DNA of 64,000 bases, from the NCBI RefSeq assembly GCF_024713975.1, contig NC_091094.1, forward strand, positions 9,037,001 to 9,101,000. The letters are read 5' to 3'. A program made the position numbers and the translations under genes. This document shows, piece after piece, positions 42,901 through 60,960 of this stretch (positions within the stretch are counted from its first letter, which is position 1; each line of letters opens with the position of its first letter). The notes beneath the pieces were generated by a model. It had not been told where the DNA came from, searched no databases, and saw only the letters and a program-made list of their open reading frames with translations. Source of the DNA: Paralichthys olivaceus (Eukaryota > Chordata > Actinopteri > Pleuronectiformes > Paralichthyidae).

Positions 42901-45900
42901 ACCTGCCTTTCTGTTATATACATATATATATATATATATATACATATATATATAGCATAACATATATATATATATATATATATGTGTTATGCTCTATCTT
43001 CAAAGGAAACGTATGCAAATTAGTTTCCTGTGTTAATTCCCGTCTCAAATGGCGCCTTAACCAGTCTGAACTGGCTCAGACAACATCCTTAGTTCTGTGA
43101 TATTTGTATTTTTCCGTTTTCGTGGCGTGGCATTGTCACAGGACATTTACGAGGACATTTACGAGGGGGCTGGCAGAAATAGTCCCAGAAAATGTTTCAA
43201 TCAACTGGCCTTTTGGTTTTTACATTTAGACCCTCTGAAAAATTTCAGGAAATTGTCCAGGCCTCAGTTCATGTCTGAAATCAGTAATCTCTTAAAACGT
43301 GCACAAGACTTGTTTTTGAATGAGACCCATTCTCTTGTTTCATTGGTGCCTTTGAATGTATTTTTTTTTATTCTGCTGATATACAATATATTCTATCTGT
43401 TGTCATTTGCCTCTGAAAGCTCCCTGATCTATGAGCTCAACATTTTATACATATATATATTCCAACAGGTTCCTGGTGTTGCTGAGAATCGTCCATCTGT
43501 ACTTCGTGGAGACTGCCTGAGGCTGTCCAAATCTGGGGACACATCAAAGCCACTCACTGTTTACACTGGATACGTTCACAAAGTCGAGCTGGATAGTGTG
43601 AAACTGGCCTTCTCTAAGCAGTAGGCGTTAGATTTAAGATACTCGTCTACTTGAATTCCCAGGAAAAAAGGACCTGACTCACATGTTCTGCTCACTCTGC
43701 TTCTTTCAGGCTGTTGGAGTTATTTAACAGCAACATGAAGTTTGATGTGGAGTTTACTGTCAATCGTTACCTTTTGAAGCTGCAGCATCGGGCGGTGGAC
43801 TTGGCAGCTGAATATAATCTGGAAGACATGCTGTTCCCATCTGGTGCAGCGACTAATCCCTCCCTGCCTATACTCAGGTCTGATGTCAATACACAAGAAA
43901 GAACACACAAATACAAAACAAAATATCACTAATTGTTGTAGTGTTGTCTACAAATACACAAAACAGGCCAGATGAGATATGTAGTTCTTAGTGAGGTTTC
44001 CTGATTAGTTGCCACCTGACTTTCAAAACTCAATTCAGCCACTTGTATTCTTGTTTCATTATTTTAGTTGCTATAGAGCTTGTGACCATAGGTAAGGGTC
44101 AGAACATAGATCTACTTGTAAATCGAAAGCTTTGCTATGTGCTTCACCACCACGATCCGGTACAACACCCAGAATACTGCTGATGCCACACAGACCCACC
44201 CGTCCTTCATCTTCACCTCATTTGTAAACAAGACCTCAAGTTCTTAATCTTTCTTCAGTAACAGGGAGTTTGTTACTCATTTTCATTTAAACATTCACAG
44301 TGTTGGACATTGCTCAGCAGATCTGCTTCACCACTGTCTTTTGTATTTGAAATATCTCACCAGTGTGGATGGTGTAAAAAAATCTTCTGTCACTGTCTGT
44401 TACTCTACAGGATGTTCAACTGTGATCTGGAAGAAAACCCGGAGCAACGTGCTGCAGTCCAGCACATTGTAGCCGGATCGTCTAAACCAGCTCCTTATCT
44501 TGTGTTCGGGCCTCCTGGAACTGGAAAGACAAGCACTCTGGTTGAAGCTATGTACCAGGTATCAAGTATCAGTAGGTTTTATAAAGAACTGAAACCACCT
44601 GCAAAAAAGGGCTTATTAAGAAGTCTTACATTTCATTTCCAGGTGTCTTAAAATGTAAAGAAAAGCTTTAACATGATGAGTTGCTTTTTTTTTGTCTGAA
44701 TTAAATATTTTTATTGTTTCTCAGACAAAATAATGACTTCACCTGGACCTTTTTTAACTTCACCAAATGATTAATTATAAAATATTCAGCAGAATAATCA
44801 AAAGTTGAGTCAGAGGGCTGGAGTGATATTATTTGCTGGATTAGACAGATACCTGTTATCTCACATGGGAGATTTCTGTGTTTTGTCTGAGCGTTTCTTG
44901 ATGTATTGAATTGGGTGATCCTCATCTAGAAAAAAAGTGATGTCATATATTTTCACCTGACAATCACATTTTATCAATATCGTAGTCGGAAATCTGTCGA
45001 CAGTTGTTGCGCTGTTTGTGGTTAATGCCACTTGACACGGAGACACTGTCAGTCATATCTGATTAAACCACACCCACGAGAGGCAGATTAGCCTTCAGAG
45101 CTAAACATGTTTTAAAAAGCCAAACTTATCATATGTCAACAACTAGGAGTTATGAATTTGACTTTGCTTGCATTGTCAGGTTATCATTGCAGATCCATCA
45201 GCCCACATCCTGGCTTGTGCACCTTCAAACAGTGCATGTGACTTCCTGTGGGAGAGACTGATGGTGCCCATGGGTCATCAAAAGGTTTACCGCATGTACG
45301 CCAACAGCCGAGACCCTAGGAGTGTCCCCAAGCACCTGCTGGTGAGCATTATCGGATCTTATGAACAAAGTCTTAATCTGTAAATGTTATAGAGTGTATT
45401 TAAGGATGGAGGATATGATAATTAATTTACAGTCTCCGGTGTATGTGTGTATGTTCATTTTAACCTGTGATGTTAAAAATAAAAAATACATTTAAAAGAA
45501 AAGAAATGTACATGTCAGTAACTCAAGCAAGTACACCCACATGTTAACCAGTCTTCACCACATGTTAATTCCAGAAGTTGTTTATCAGGTCGATCGGAGT
45601 AATCGTATTTGTTTGTTGAGTGGTTGGTTTCTTGAAGAACTGAAATCTGATTATGAAGTTAATGAGTTAATTTTTCTTTCTTCTTCCAGGAATATTGTAA
45701 CTGGGATGAGAAACAGCAAGAATTTGTGTTTCCAGGGACTGAAATTCTGATGAATTTTAAAATCTTAGTCACAACTATGTACACAGCTGGCAAGTAAGAG
45801 TTGTAGTCATATAATTATTATCAATATTATCTTCTTCGATTCTTTACATCATGATTCATGTTGCACTTTTATCTTTACTCTTGTAAACATTTCTGTTGTG

Positions 45901-48900
45901 GGTTTTTGGTTTTTAGACTCGTGTCTAGAGGAATCCCAATGACTCATTTCACTCATGTGTTTGTGGATGAAGGAGGCCAGGCGGTGGAGCCAGAATGTGT
46001 CATTGCTGTTGCAGGTAAGCTCAGAATATTAGAATTATCAGTATGCTACATTCAGGTGGTCATTAATCATCACAATTTTGAGTCGCACTGGTAAATATCT
46101 TAATGACATTTTTCATTTGATTTGATGTAGAAACCCATAGAGCTTAAATTGTATCTTTTAGGAGTTAAAATAGTTAAAGGAGATATGAGCTCACGAAATA
46201 TGAACTTTTTTGGGGACAGTGACTTTGACTGCTCATAGAAGTCACAGAGAAATTAGAAATAGGGTCATTATCTACCAGAAAATGCCAAATATGCTTGTGA
46301 AAAATGCTTGATTCACATTGTTCAACATGTTCACTTTGTGTCACAGGTCTGCTCGACTCAAAGGAGGGTCAGTTGGTGCTGGCAGGAGACCCCATGCAGC
46401 TGGGACCCATCATTCGGTCTCCTCTTGCATTGCATCATGGACTCGGTGAGACGTTACTTTTTCTAGAGGCATTTCATCGCACTGTGTTGTGCTGAACTCC
46501 AGAGCTTCTCCTGAAAGAAGACGACCACACTCGAGAGCTTTTAACAAAGGGTTGTTGAGCAGGAAACAAAAACGTGTGATTTTCGCAGCATACATCATTT
46601 TCTGTCTCCTTCTTGTTCCATCCAGACGCCACTAGTCACAAGAACACTGCGGACATTTTCCTGTTGTTGTGAACGTGTTTGACTCGGACAAAATCCTGCT
46701 ACGATCTTCATATGTGAAAGCCAAAGTTCATGTTTGTGTCTGAAAACAACCACCACAGCGGGTTTGATTTTCTTTTCTTTGTCTCTGGTTTTATAATTCA
46801 ATGATCTGCAGGACTTTCTCTGCTGGAGAGGCTAATGAAATATAACGATCTATACAAGACAAGTAAAAACCCCCGCTTCGTCACCAAACTGCTGAGAAAT
46901 TACAGGTACATCTCTCAGTTTTCTCTTGTCACAGTTGTTTGGAATGAAGGACTTTTGATGGTTAAAACTCTTCTGCTTTTCTTGTCTCAGGTCTCACGCT
47001 GCCATTCTGAAAATCCCCAATGAGCTCTTCTATGACAACGAAGTGCAAGAGTTTGCTGACAAGCGGGACCGTGAGATGTACTGCAACTGGGAATACCTCC
47101 CGAAAAAGGTGTGGCCCTATGTCAATTAAGTTTGTTTTTTTTCATAAAAAAATCAGAAGTTATCCCAATAACTATATCAGGAATTCTGAAAATGTCTGTA
47201 AATATTTATGATGAAGTAGTGAGCATAGTAATGAGCATAGTAATGAGCATAGTAGTGAGCATAGTAGTGAGCATAGTAGTGAGCATAGTGAGCATTCTCA
47301 GTGAGCTTATTCTCATGTCAACTTGCATATAGCCGTCATTGTTGTTTCTGGTACATGCTCATGGATACAAAAGTTTCAAAGAGTTAAAAAAAAAAATCTG
47401 TTTAATGACTTAAAATGTTGTTTGCATGTGGACGAGACCAAAGGCAGAGGAAATTTTTAGTTTTGCAAATATTGCATAATTTTGTACAGGGCATTAATCT
47501 CATGAGAGTCTCTTTTATCATGTCATTATCAACACTCATTATCTAACTTAATTGAAGACAGGTCCTACCTTCAGACTGGCTCAGGGAACAAGACAAAACT
47601 CACCAAAAATACAATTATAAAAAAAATATTATTAGGATGAAGGGAAAAGCCCTGAGAGGTCTGTTTAAAGAGAAGTACATCTTTTAGGACCACTCTGTCT
47701 GTATATCTACAGGGTTTCCCAGTGATCTTCCACGGGGTGATTGGGAAAGACGAGAGAGAGGCCAACAGTCCATCTTTCTTCAACGTGTCTGAGATTGAAG
47801 TTCTGGTCGACTACCTCACCAAGCTGATGGAAACGCAAGAAAGGAACGGTCTCCCCAAACTCACTGCGAAACACATCGGCATCATCGTCCCCTACAGGAA
47901 ACAAGTGAGACTGCGCGGCATATGTGTACAGTAGAGATGTGGAGAGAAAGTTTGAGTTTTAAAGGATATTATGCTTCTTTTTTTTTTTTTTTTTTTTTTG
48001 TGTATATGAAAGGTCTGCAAAGTTAAAAAGCCCAAAGTCTGAAGTAAAGGGAGCTTCTCTCTCTTTACATACACCCTGCTGTGTTGAACACCCTGTTGTG
48101 ATACTCAAGCACTGCAGCCCTGGCAGCTGAGAAGGTCATTCTTGGCGTTGTTGTGGCAGAAATCTCGTAGCTGGATGATTTGGGTTTAAATACGTATTTA
48201 GTACTTGAAGTGTTTCAGACAGAGGCTGAAAAGAGGAGCTGCAGCAGTGGACAGTGAGGCTGTGATGTGTTTTCTGAACATTAGACTTTGTAAATCTTTT
48301 GAAGTTATAGCACAAATTAAAATGATCAACCTGAATATGAGCATGATGTGGTTCATTTAACTAGTCGTTATTTTTCAAATAGGTTGAGAAAATCCAAAAA
48401 GCCCTGAAGTCTGCCCCAGCACTGCGTCAGTGGAGTGAAGTCAAAGAGATCAAGGTACGTAAAGCTGCCTTAAATACAATACACTCATCTGTTCATCTGA
48501 TACAAAGAGATTATTTAAGATTGTGTTGATTCACCTATTTTTACACATTTTGCGATATTTTTCCTAAACAAATTGAAGAGAATTTCTCTTTGCCATGATG
48601 CCAGGTGGGGTGTGTGGAGGAGTTTCAGGGAGAAGAGAGGAAGATCATCATGGTGTCGACTGTCCGCAGCAGCATCGACTATGTCAAGATGGACAAAGAT
48701 TTCAACATCGGATTCTTGTCAAATGAAAAGGTCTGCCTCCGTACCATACTATACTGGTGCTGAAGAATTTTAAAATGTTTATTATCAATGTCATTGGTAC
48801 CTGGAGCATGAGGGGAAAGAATCTGAGCTTTCCAGAATAAAGCCTGTTCAAATTACAACTTTGCTCTGATAATATGGACTTTTTTCTCATCAAATTACAA

Positions 48901-49578
48901 CTTTATTCTCATATTATGACTTTTTTCTTATTAACTTACTTTATTCTCATAATATTACAACTTTTCTTAAGTTCCACTTTTATTCTCATAATATTATTAC
49001 CTTTTCCCTAATTTTCATAATGTAATATATAATAATATATAAATAATAATTCTTGAAATCTCAGAATTTTTCTTTCTTCAAAATGGCCCCAGTACTCCAT
49101 CGTAGATTAGAAATAAATCCTTTAATGATTGTATTTATTTTGCAGAGGTTCAATGTGGCTGTGACGAGAGCCAGTTCTCTGCTGATTGTTGTGGGAAACC
49201 CTGTGATCCTCAACAAGGACCCCACCTGGGAGAAGTAAGTCAGAGCTGGCCACAGCTGAAATCAGAACCAGACAGAAACCAGACAGAACTATTTCCCCTT
49301 TAGGGTCTTTTTAAGTTGCTGTTCTACAGCGTTTTATTATAACACACAATTTTCTTAAGGTTTTTGAGCTTTCCGAGTTTCAGGTTTCCTTTTTATGAGC
49401 ACCTTAAGGACATATCCATCATTATTACTAAATTTGGATTGTTTTTATTTGCAGGTTCATCAGCTACTGTGTGAAGGAGAAGGGTTACACTGGATTTGAC
49501 TTGAAGGATGTAGAGAGCGAGGATGATGTTGTGTTTACACTTGCAAGTCTGAAGATCTGTGTGGATTCTAAACTTTAG
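38961..49578 (+). CDS. mov10: MOV10 RNA helicase, complete
   Basis: MOV10 is a 5'-3' RNA helicase of the UPF1-like SF1 group that acts in mRNA decay, Argonaute complexes and restraint of retroelements and RNA viruses. Exons: 38961-39070, 39155-39260, 39355-39530, 41326-41564, 41656-41911, 42344-42490, 42587-42749, 43469-43620, 43710-43877, 44411-44558, 45180-45341, 45690-45793, 45917-46014, 46347-46445, 46812-46905, 46991-47108, 47713-47904, 48383-48454, 48605-48730, 49146-49234, 49455-49578; all phases close, 980 residues (human 1003, as I recall). Motifs: I GPPGTGKT (44508-44531), Ia [18 protein letters not shown] (45966-45980), [13 protein letters not shown]-like [30 protein letters not shown]. 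The first ~115 residues do not resemble human MOV10. The intron after 41911 begins with GC. Confidence 0.95.
39943..39979 (+). repeat. CA microsatellite in mov10 intron 3
   Basis: An uninterrupted CA run follows a TG run at 39900-39912 about 30 bases upstream. The two could pair as a weak hairpin. Confidence 0.9.
41930..42130 (+). repeat. Dispersed repeat, copy 1, in mov10 intron
   Basis: The motif GAATGGCACTCAG...AGAGC...CACCAAGG is shared with the sequence at 62510-62545. The rest, including GGAACCTGGTTAAAATGG, is diverged. It begins just after the GC donor of the mov10 intron at 41912. Confidence 0.4.
42917..42987 (+). repeat. AT microsatellite with palindrome in mov10 intron
   Basis: Two AT runs flank GCATAACAT, and a second GTGTTATGC follows at about 42984-42992. 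The whole can fold into a cruciform-like hairpin. Confidence 0.85.
47214..47294 (+). repeat. 12-bp minisatellite in a mov10 intron
   Basis: About seven copies of GAGCATAGTART sit between exons 16 and 17. The last copies are shortened. No function is suggested. Confidence 0.85.
47959..48360. mobile_element. TTAA-flanked miniature element, family D, in a mov10 intron
   Basis: TTAA at 47959-47962 and 48357-48360 bounds a 402-bp segment. Its ends are imperfect inverted copies: AAAGGATATTATGCT on the left, and AGCATGATGTGGTTCATT read in reverse on the right. An internal poly-T run lies near 47980-48000. It has no coding capacity. A non-autonomous piggyBac-like origin is inferred from the TTAA ends; similar sequences are common in teleost genomes as I recall. 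Confidence 0.6.
48870..49050 (+). repeat. AT-rich diverged tandem repeat in mov10 intron
   Basis: Repeated wording of TTATTCTCATAATATTACAACTTTTT with about 35-bp spacing, four to five diverged copies, lies just before the second-last but one exon of mov10. Confidence 0.6.
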
Positions 49579-49997
49579 TTTATCTGTAATCTTTTGAAAA
49601 AAGGCTTATACAACTTGCACAAAGCGGAGAAATGAAACATGTGCCCTTTCTGCCTGTGTGTCAGGTCCTTTCACAGAGGAGAGCCCCCTCCAGCAGGACC
49701 CACAGTGGATAAAGCATTAAAATGAATCCACAAAACCATCTGCAGTGACATCCCACACTCCTAATACACATTCATATACATTAATGCCAATAAACAGTAT
49801 TACAGATTTAACCACACTTGCATCAATTATTTAGGAATATATATACATATACTTTACTGACCTTTCTATCAACAGTTTTGCATATTTTGATGACACCATT
49901 CTGTTTTACATTTTAATGCCAAAGTGAATCAATGAATCTGGTGTTTGACTTTTCTGTCTTTGTCTCACGTGACTTATATAAAGACCCTGGGTATTCA

Positions 49998-50003
49998 AAT
50001 AAA
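49998..50003 (+). terminator. mov10: mov10 poly(A) signal (AATAAA)
   Basis: AATAAA lies 420 bases after the mov10 stop. An earlier AATAAA near 49789 could serve as an alternative end. The rhoc signal on the other strand is only about 110 bases further on. Confidence 0.5.
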
Positions 50004-50115
50004 AGTGAGTTCGATTACCTTTAACAAACAATTGTTACACAAATCCAAATGTGACGTCTCTGTCTTCTACAAAGAACTGACCAAGCATGGCGAGTCGCTC
50101 TTGTCTCAAAAATAG

Positions 50116-50121
50116 TTTATT
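50116..50121 (-). terminator. rhoc: rhoc poly(A) signal
   Basis: TTTATT on the plus strand reads AATAAA on the minus strand. It would give rhoc a 3' UTR of about 2.35 kb (52461 to about 50095). Confidence 0.45.
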
Positions 50122-52461
50122 AACAATGTTCATGTTCACTTCAGATCAAACAATCACTACAACACTTTCCTGTTTACAAAGCATTTTCACACTGAGCTAA
50201 AAATCTGGATCCTTTATCGTTTCAAATACTTCCAGAGAAAGAAAGAAAAGTTACAACACTGAGCAGAAGCTGTTCCCAAAGACGATGCTGCTTTAGTATG
50301 AGTGTGTGTGTGTGTGTACTTTAAAGACCCATCTTTTTCTCATGCATGCAACAACATTGTAAGACCAACTTTTGAAATAGTGGCGTAACATAATCTGCAC
50401 ACAGATACACACAGCAGTATAGTACATGCTCTTTGTGATATGTTCGACACCATGTTCAACCTTCTGCTCCTCTAAGGGAATGCTCTCATCACGTATTAAT
50501 CTTGTTGACATCCGAGAACATCATGCCACAACTAGAACACACATAACTCGAAGCTTCATTGATAAAACTCTTTAATCGAAATCGTCTGAATCTGTTGAAT
50601 CTTGTCTCAGTGTGCTGTTTGTTGTCGCAATGAGTTAAAATAAAGCCCCCACCCTTTAAAGGTTTGAGGTAACAACATCATATGGTGCTTGTGTGCGACT
50701 GTAACCAATGCCCCCTCTCTTCTTCATCTAAAAAATAAAAAATAACAATACACCTCGGCTGGGCCATGGAAAAATCAGTTATACCTTATGTGCTTGTGGC
50801 CAGTAGAGGGTATGAAGTTGTATTTTACATCATAACAGATACAGACTTTGCCAGCTGGTGTGTTTGGTGCCCGTCCTGGCGTGATAAGGACGTTTCATGC
50901 AACATCAAAGATTGTTTTGGCCCCACACACACATTTCTCCACTTTCTCACGACAGCGACATGCAACCAAGGGACACGTAAAGAATGAATGAGCAACAGAG
51001 GCGGAGTACAGAGCCTTCACGTCAAATAATAGTTGAGTAATACACAGTTGATTTGTGAAAACAAACTTGTTGGCAACAATAACCATCTCCGAAGCATCAA
51101 AAATGTCAGCGGATGCAGACAGAAGGTTTCTGGGGATGTTGGTGAAACGATCTTATAGATAAGACTGCATTTATAGGTAAAATCTTAATATTTATGCCAT
51201 AAGAGCTTAGATTTCAGCAAGCTGACGACACCCTCTGCTTTTACCCGAGTCGTTCAAAGGTCTTAGAGCTTCGTGAAACAGGTCACAGAGGTCACTCTTG
51301 ACCTTGCAGCTGGTCTACCTGGTCTGGGAGAGGACAACCAAAAGGCACACCAGAGCAGAGAAGGCACCATGAGGGGAAAAAAGAAACCTCTCAAAACGAA
51401 ACCAAACTCCTCCGAGACATGGAAAGAATGTCGCCTGACTGGGAACATCCACACGCATAACACTTCCATGACTGGGCTAACCCGTTCAACACAAACACAC
51501 AAACACACACACAGCGGGTGTGACAGGCTTGTGTACATTGTAGTGCAGTCACTCTCAATGAACAAAGAAGGGAGGTTTCATTAGACCGTGGCCTTCATGT
51601 GATTCCTGTTTCGGCTGTGTCATCTCCCCTGTTGCTCCGAAACAGCTGTTGTGCATAGTTGAGTCATATTGGCTCGTGTCTCCATTAGCCTGTTCTCATC
51701 CCTCCATCTCAGAACGCACGTGAACAATCTTTTGTGAACCATTATCACGTTACTGAGACAGCTGCTGTCTTATCTTTGAAGTGAGCTGACTGGAAACACC
51801 TTGAGGAGACAAAACAAAACGGATTCAAGCAACCATGTTATTGTGCTTGACGATTCGTCAACGGAGCTGAAGACTTAGTTGTGGCTTTGAAAATGAGCTA
51901 CTGTACAATGGAGGGGCCTTTAGCTGAAATGTTAGCTAGCGGACAAACACGAGAAGTCGATGGTGGTGTACGAACTTAAAAAAAAAAGGCACTAGCTCTT
52001 GTGGGCAAAAGATATCAACGTTCATTCTCTATCCTGGCTGCTACCATGAGAAACTGAGCTGCTACGAACAGGACAAGACGTTATTCATGAAGACGTGTTT
52101 CACAAGCTGAAAAGGTTCGTGAAGAACAATATTGCATACAAATATGTGCATCTATCACTGTCGCGTTACATTACAAATGCAAAGAAAAGAAACAAGTAGG
52201 AAAACATTCTATGTGTATTAAGAGATTTCTGAGAAAAAAAAATTCAGCAAAGAACATTAAACATCAATTTTCTAACGATGGTTGTAATATAGACAAAGTC
52301 TGTTTCCTGTATAAGGGGTGTTTTCAATCGATTCATCTGCCTGCATCTTATCGTTAATTGCGAAATACAGTACAAAGATGCCATTTGGTAAAAGGTCAGT
52401 TCTTTTCATATGTTTTGCTCTTCTTCTATTGGTTGGTTGTTTCTCAATACGTCTGAACTGC
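50122..52461 (-). other. rhoc: rhoc 3' UTR (inferred)
   Basis: About 2.3 kb without supported coding sequence lies between the rhoc stop and its predicted poly(A) signal. No mobile element was recognised in it. A CA-rich stretch lies near 51490-51520. The assignment as UTR depends on the poly(A) signal and is not independently supported. Confidence 0.45.
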
Positions 52462-57992
<5,531 letters not shown>

Positions 57993-60769
57993 TCACAAAT
58001 TCAAACAATTCACATTCAAAGTGTCAAAAATTATCAGATAAGAAATACAGAAGGAAAAGAAACTTCTTTTTTTTTTGCCGTCGAGGGAGATTTTATCTGT
58101 CAAGCGGAAAAAATAATGTAGGCCAATCAACAGTCACACTTTGTCAACCGTGTGTGTTTCCTCTCTACAGATATTTAAATTATTTGGAGACTTTGGAGAC
58201 AAATCACAGCACACTAAAATGTTTCTCCGCTCGTGCTGCGTGGGGCCCAAAACAGAACACTCTGACATCTCTGTGTGACAGTCCTGCATCATGTTAAACC
58301 TGTGGGAGATTGCTTTGATCTGCACATAGTCACAGACAATCAAAGTCACAGACCCAGAGACTACAGATCTGCAGGAAGGGCAGAGGAGGAGGAAGATAGA
58401 GGAGTGAGGGAGAGGAAGAAGAGAGGAGGGGTGTTGAGACAAGCTGGGACACAAAGGAATGTGCTTCTATCAGCTGGTGGAGGAGCTGCTGGTGTCCTGA
58501 GGCAGACAGAATGATACTTTTCTGCTGTGTATTCTTTCTCCTCAGGAAAACTTTGGTAGTAGCACAAGGTTGTAATTATCTCTAAATTATTTTTGCATTA
58601 CAGGAACAAGAGCTCAACCTGCCGGCCCATATGTTGTTCCAGGCGAAATTATGAGGTTTACACAGTTGTGAGCATGTTGTAGTGCAAATAAAAAATCCAA
58701 TGAAAGCATTTCCCAACTAAATAACATCATGTCATCATGTACTTTAGATGCATCTCTGTCATCAATGTTTGAATTTCAAAACTGCACTTCAGGTAGTTTC
58801 CTCAACAACCCCAAGCAGCTCTCAGGCATGCACTCAAGTCCAGACATTTTCAGAGGGGCCTGTATGTGAGAGCGCAAATGTCTGAGTTGCCCCACACATT
58901 TTTCGGAATTTCCTGCAATGCCCCCACCCCCGAAGTAAAATATCCACAAAATGTCCAAATGAGCCAGTGTGAGAATACAGAAGGAAAATATATAAAAAAA
59001 TTTCCCAGTGAGCGAGTGGGTGTTTGGATCATGTTTCTAACACATGACGTACACAAGACTGAAAAGACGCAGACAAAGACATCAACTTGGAATGGTAACA
59101 AGATATTTTGGCGATGAGAGCCAACGCCAGTGTCAAATATTTAAGGTGTTGTTGCAAACGAACACAGTCCCCTGCTGCGTTCTTCATATGTGAAAGACAA
59201 ACTCCAGTAAATTTTCCAGATATTTTTTTCCCAAGTAAATGTCTGAAAATGCCCACTTCAGCCGGGGGAGGCTGGGTGAGGATGAGTTAGTGGTGCTGCT
59301 GATGGATGAAGCTGGAGCTCTGCTGCCTGGGAGCAGCTGTGCCTTTAGTCATCTGGCTCCTCATCTCATCCACTTTCTAACAGACAGTCTTGACAACAAT
59401 CCTCCTCACGAGGGAACTCACTTCTCAGAGGGAAATCCTGTTTTAGAGCTGTGGGCAAAACACAGAGCCGAGTCTGCCCCTTCAACCAATTTAACCTTTG
59501 ACAGGATGTGTAGCAACACCTGTCTTTTCAGTAAGTAGCGTCAAAACACAAAATTCATCATAAAAAATGTCTTGAGTTATTGGTAAAACTATAAGTGATT
59601 TGGTGCCATAACAGATGAGTAGATTCCTCTAGATGGCCTTTTGGGGATTTTAGGGATTTTATTGAATAATAGTTTTTGGGAAATATACTTGTTGCCTTTC
59701 TTTTCTATAGTTGGATGAGAAGATTTATTCCTCCAATCAGCTTAGAGACTTAAAGACTGGAAAGTGACAAAGTCTTGCTAAACTGAAGGAAAAATGTCCA
59801 TTCTGGTTTCCAAGAGCCCAAAGTTTGTCCTCAAGGATTTTGTTTTGGGCGAGCAACAGTCCAAAACTCAAAAATATTCAGTCTTAAACAGGAAACCAGC
59901 AAATACTTTAACTTCTGAAGCTGGAACCTGGAAGATCTGTGGTCCTATTTCTTCAGACAAATACTCCATTTTTAGAATCTTCCATCAATTAATGAATAGA
60001 TTGATAAAGTAATTGTGAGCTCAAAGCCACATTTTAAGGTTAAAAGTATCCAATAAAAGTGAAATGCAGAATTTATATATACTGTACATATATAAATATA
60101 TATGTAAATGGGTGTACTTGCAAAGTGAGCAAAGGAAGCCAGGAAAGAGCCACCAGAGTCAAAAGCAAAAGAAGCCAGGGAGGAAATTATTACCCAGCTG
60201 TATTTCCATGTGTATTGAGTCTTGGCACAACAAGTAGCCGTACTGGAAACTTTGGGTGTGTTGGTGTGTTTGACAGTTTTATTAACATCTTGGTTACTCT
60301 CCTGTTCTTAAAGAGAAAGTGATCATAGTTTTAATTATATTTCCTGCCTTTTACCCAAAGGCCAATGTTGTGTGTTCCAGCCGCAGAAGTGGAGGCAAGA
60401 GGTGCCACAGACCTGAGTTTGAATGTAGGACACTGCAGCAAATTACTGAAGGAGTGCTCGCTCCTCTTATTTCTACATAGTCGTGCTGCGTCCATTTATA
60501 ATGTGCTTATCTCACTGATATTTCCATATTTTATTCAACATCACATTTTCACATCACTGCGCAATATGTAGATATTAATAATAATGATAAATCCTATTGT
60601 CCATCTATGAATCCTATAATCATAATATTCTACATCACAAAAAGATTTGACATCTGCACTCACTTGTAAGAGCATTTCAATTTAACTGATGTATAGTACA
60701 ATACAACAGGTTTTCAATAAATTCTGCCTTCATTTACACAATGTGTAGTGCCACAGATCAGACGCTGGC

Positions 60770-60960
60770 AAATGGCTTGGTTGACCAGAACGGCATCCTT
60801 ACGTCCGCCCTAAGATGGACATCACCTGGAAAACAACACGGTGAAGAGCTATGACGGCTAAGCTGAAAGAGATGGGTCCGAAATGGAGGCCCAGGACAGA
60901 CCCAGATGGAGGCGGATCATCGATTCCTAATTTCCCTCAATAAACGAAGTAGACTGACTG
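60770..60960 (+). mobile_element. Possible LINE ORF2 C-terminal remnant
   Basis: One frame ends EAQDRPRWRRIIDS and stop (about 60883-60930), a pattern seen at the end of several non-LTR retrotransposon ORF2 proteins. It is followed by CTCAATAAA and ACTGACTGATTGACTAAC, a simple-repeat-like tail. Upstream frames are broken by stops. The evidence is weak. Confidence 0.4.

Noticed and set aside
58776..60571. Possible PPM1J gene right of rhoc, expected from human gene order
   Set aside because: No PP2C-type motifs were found on either strand up to 64000. If present, it lies outside the window.
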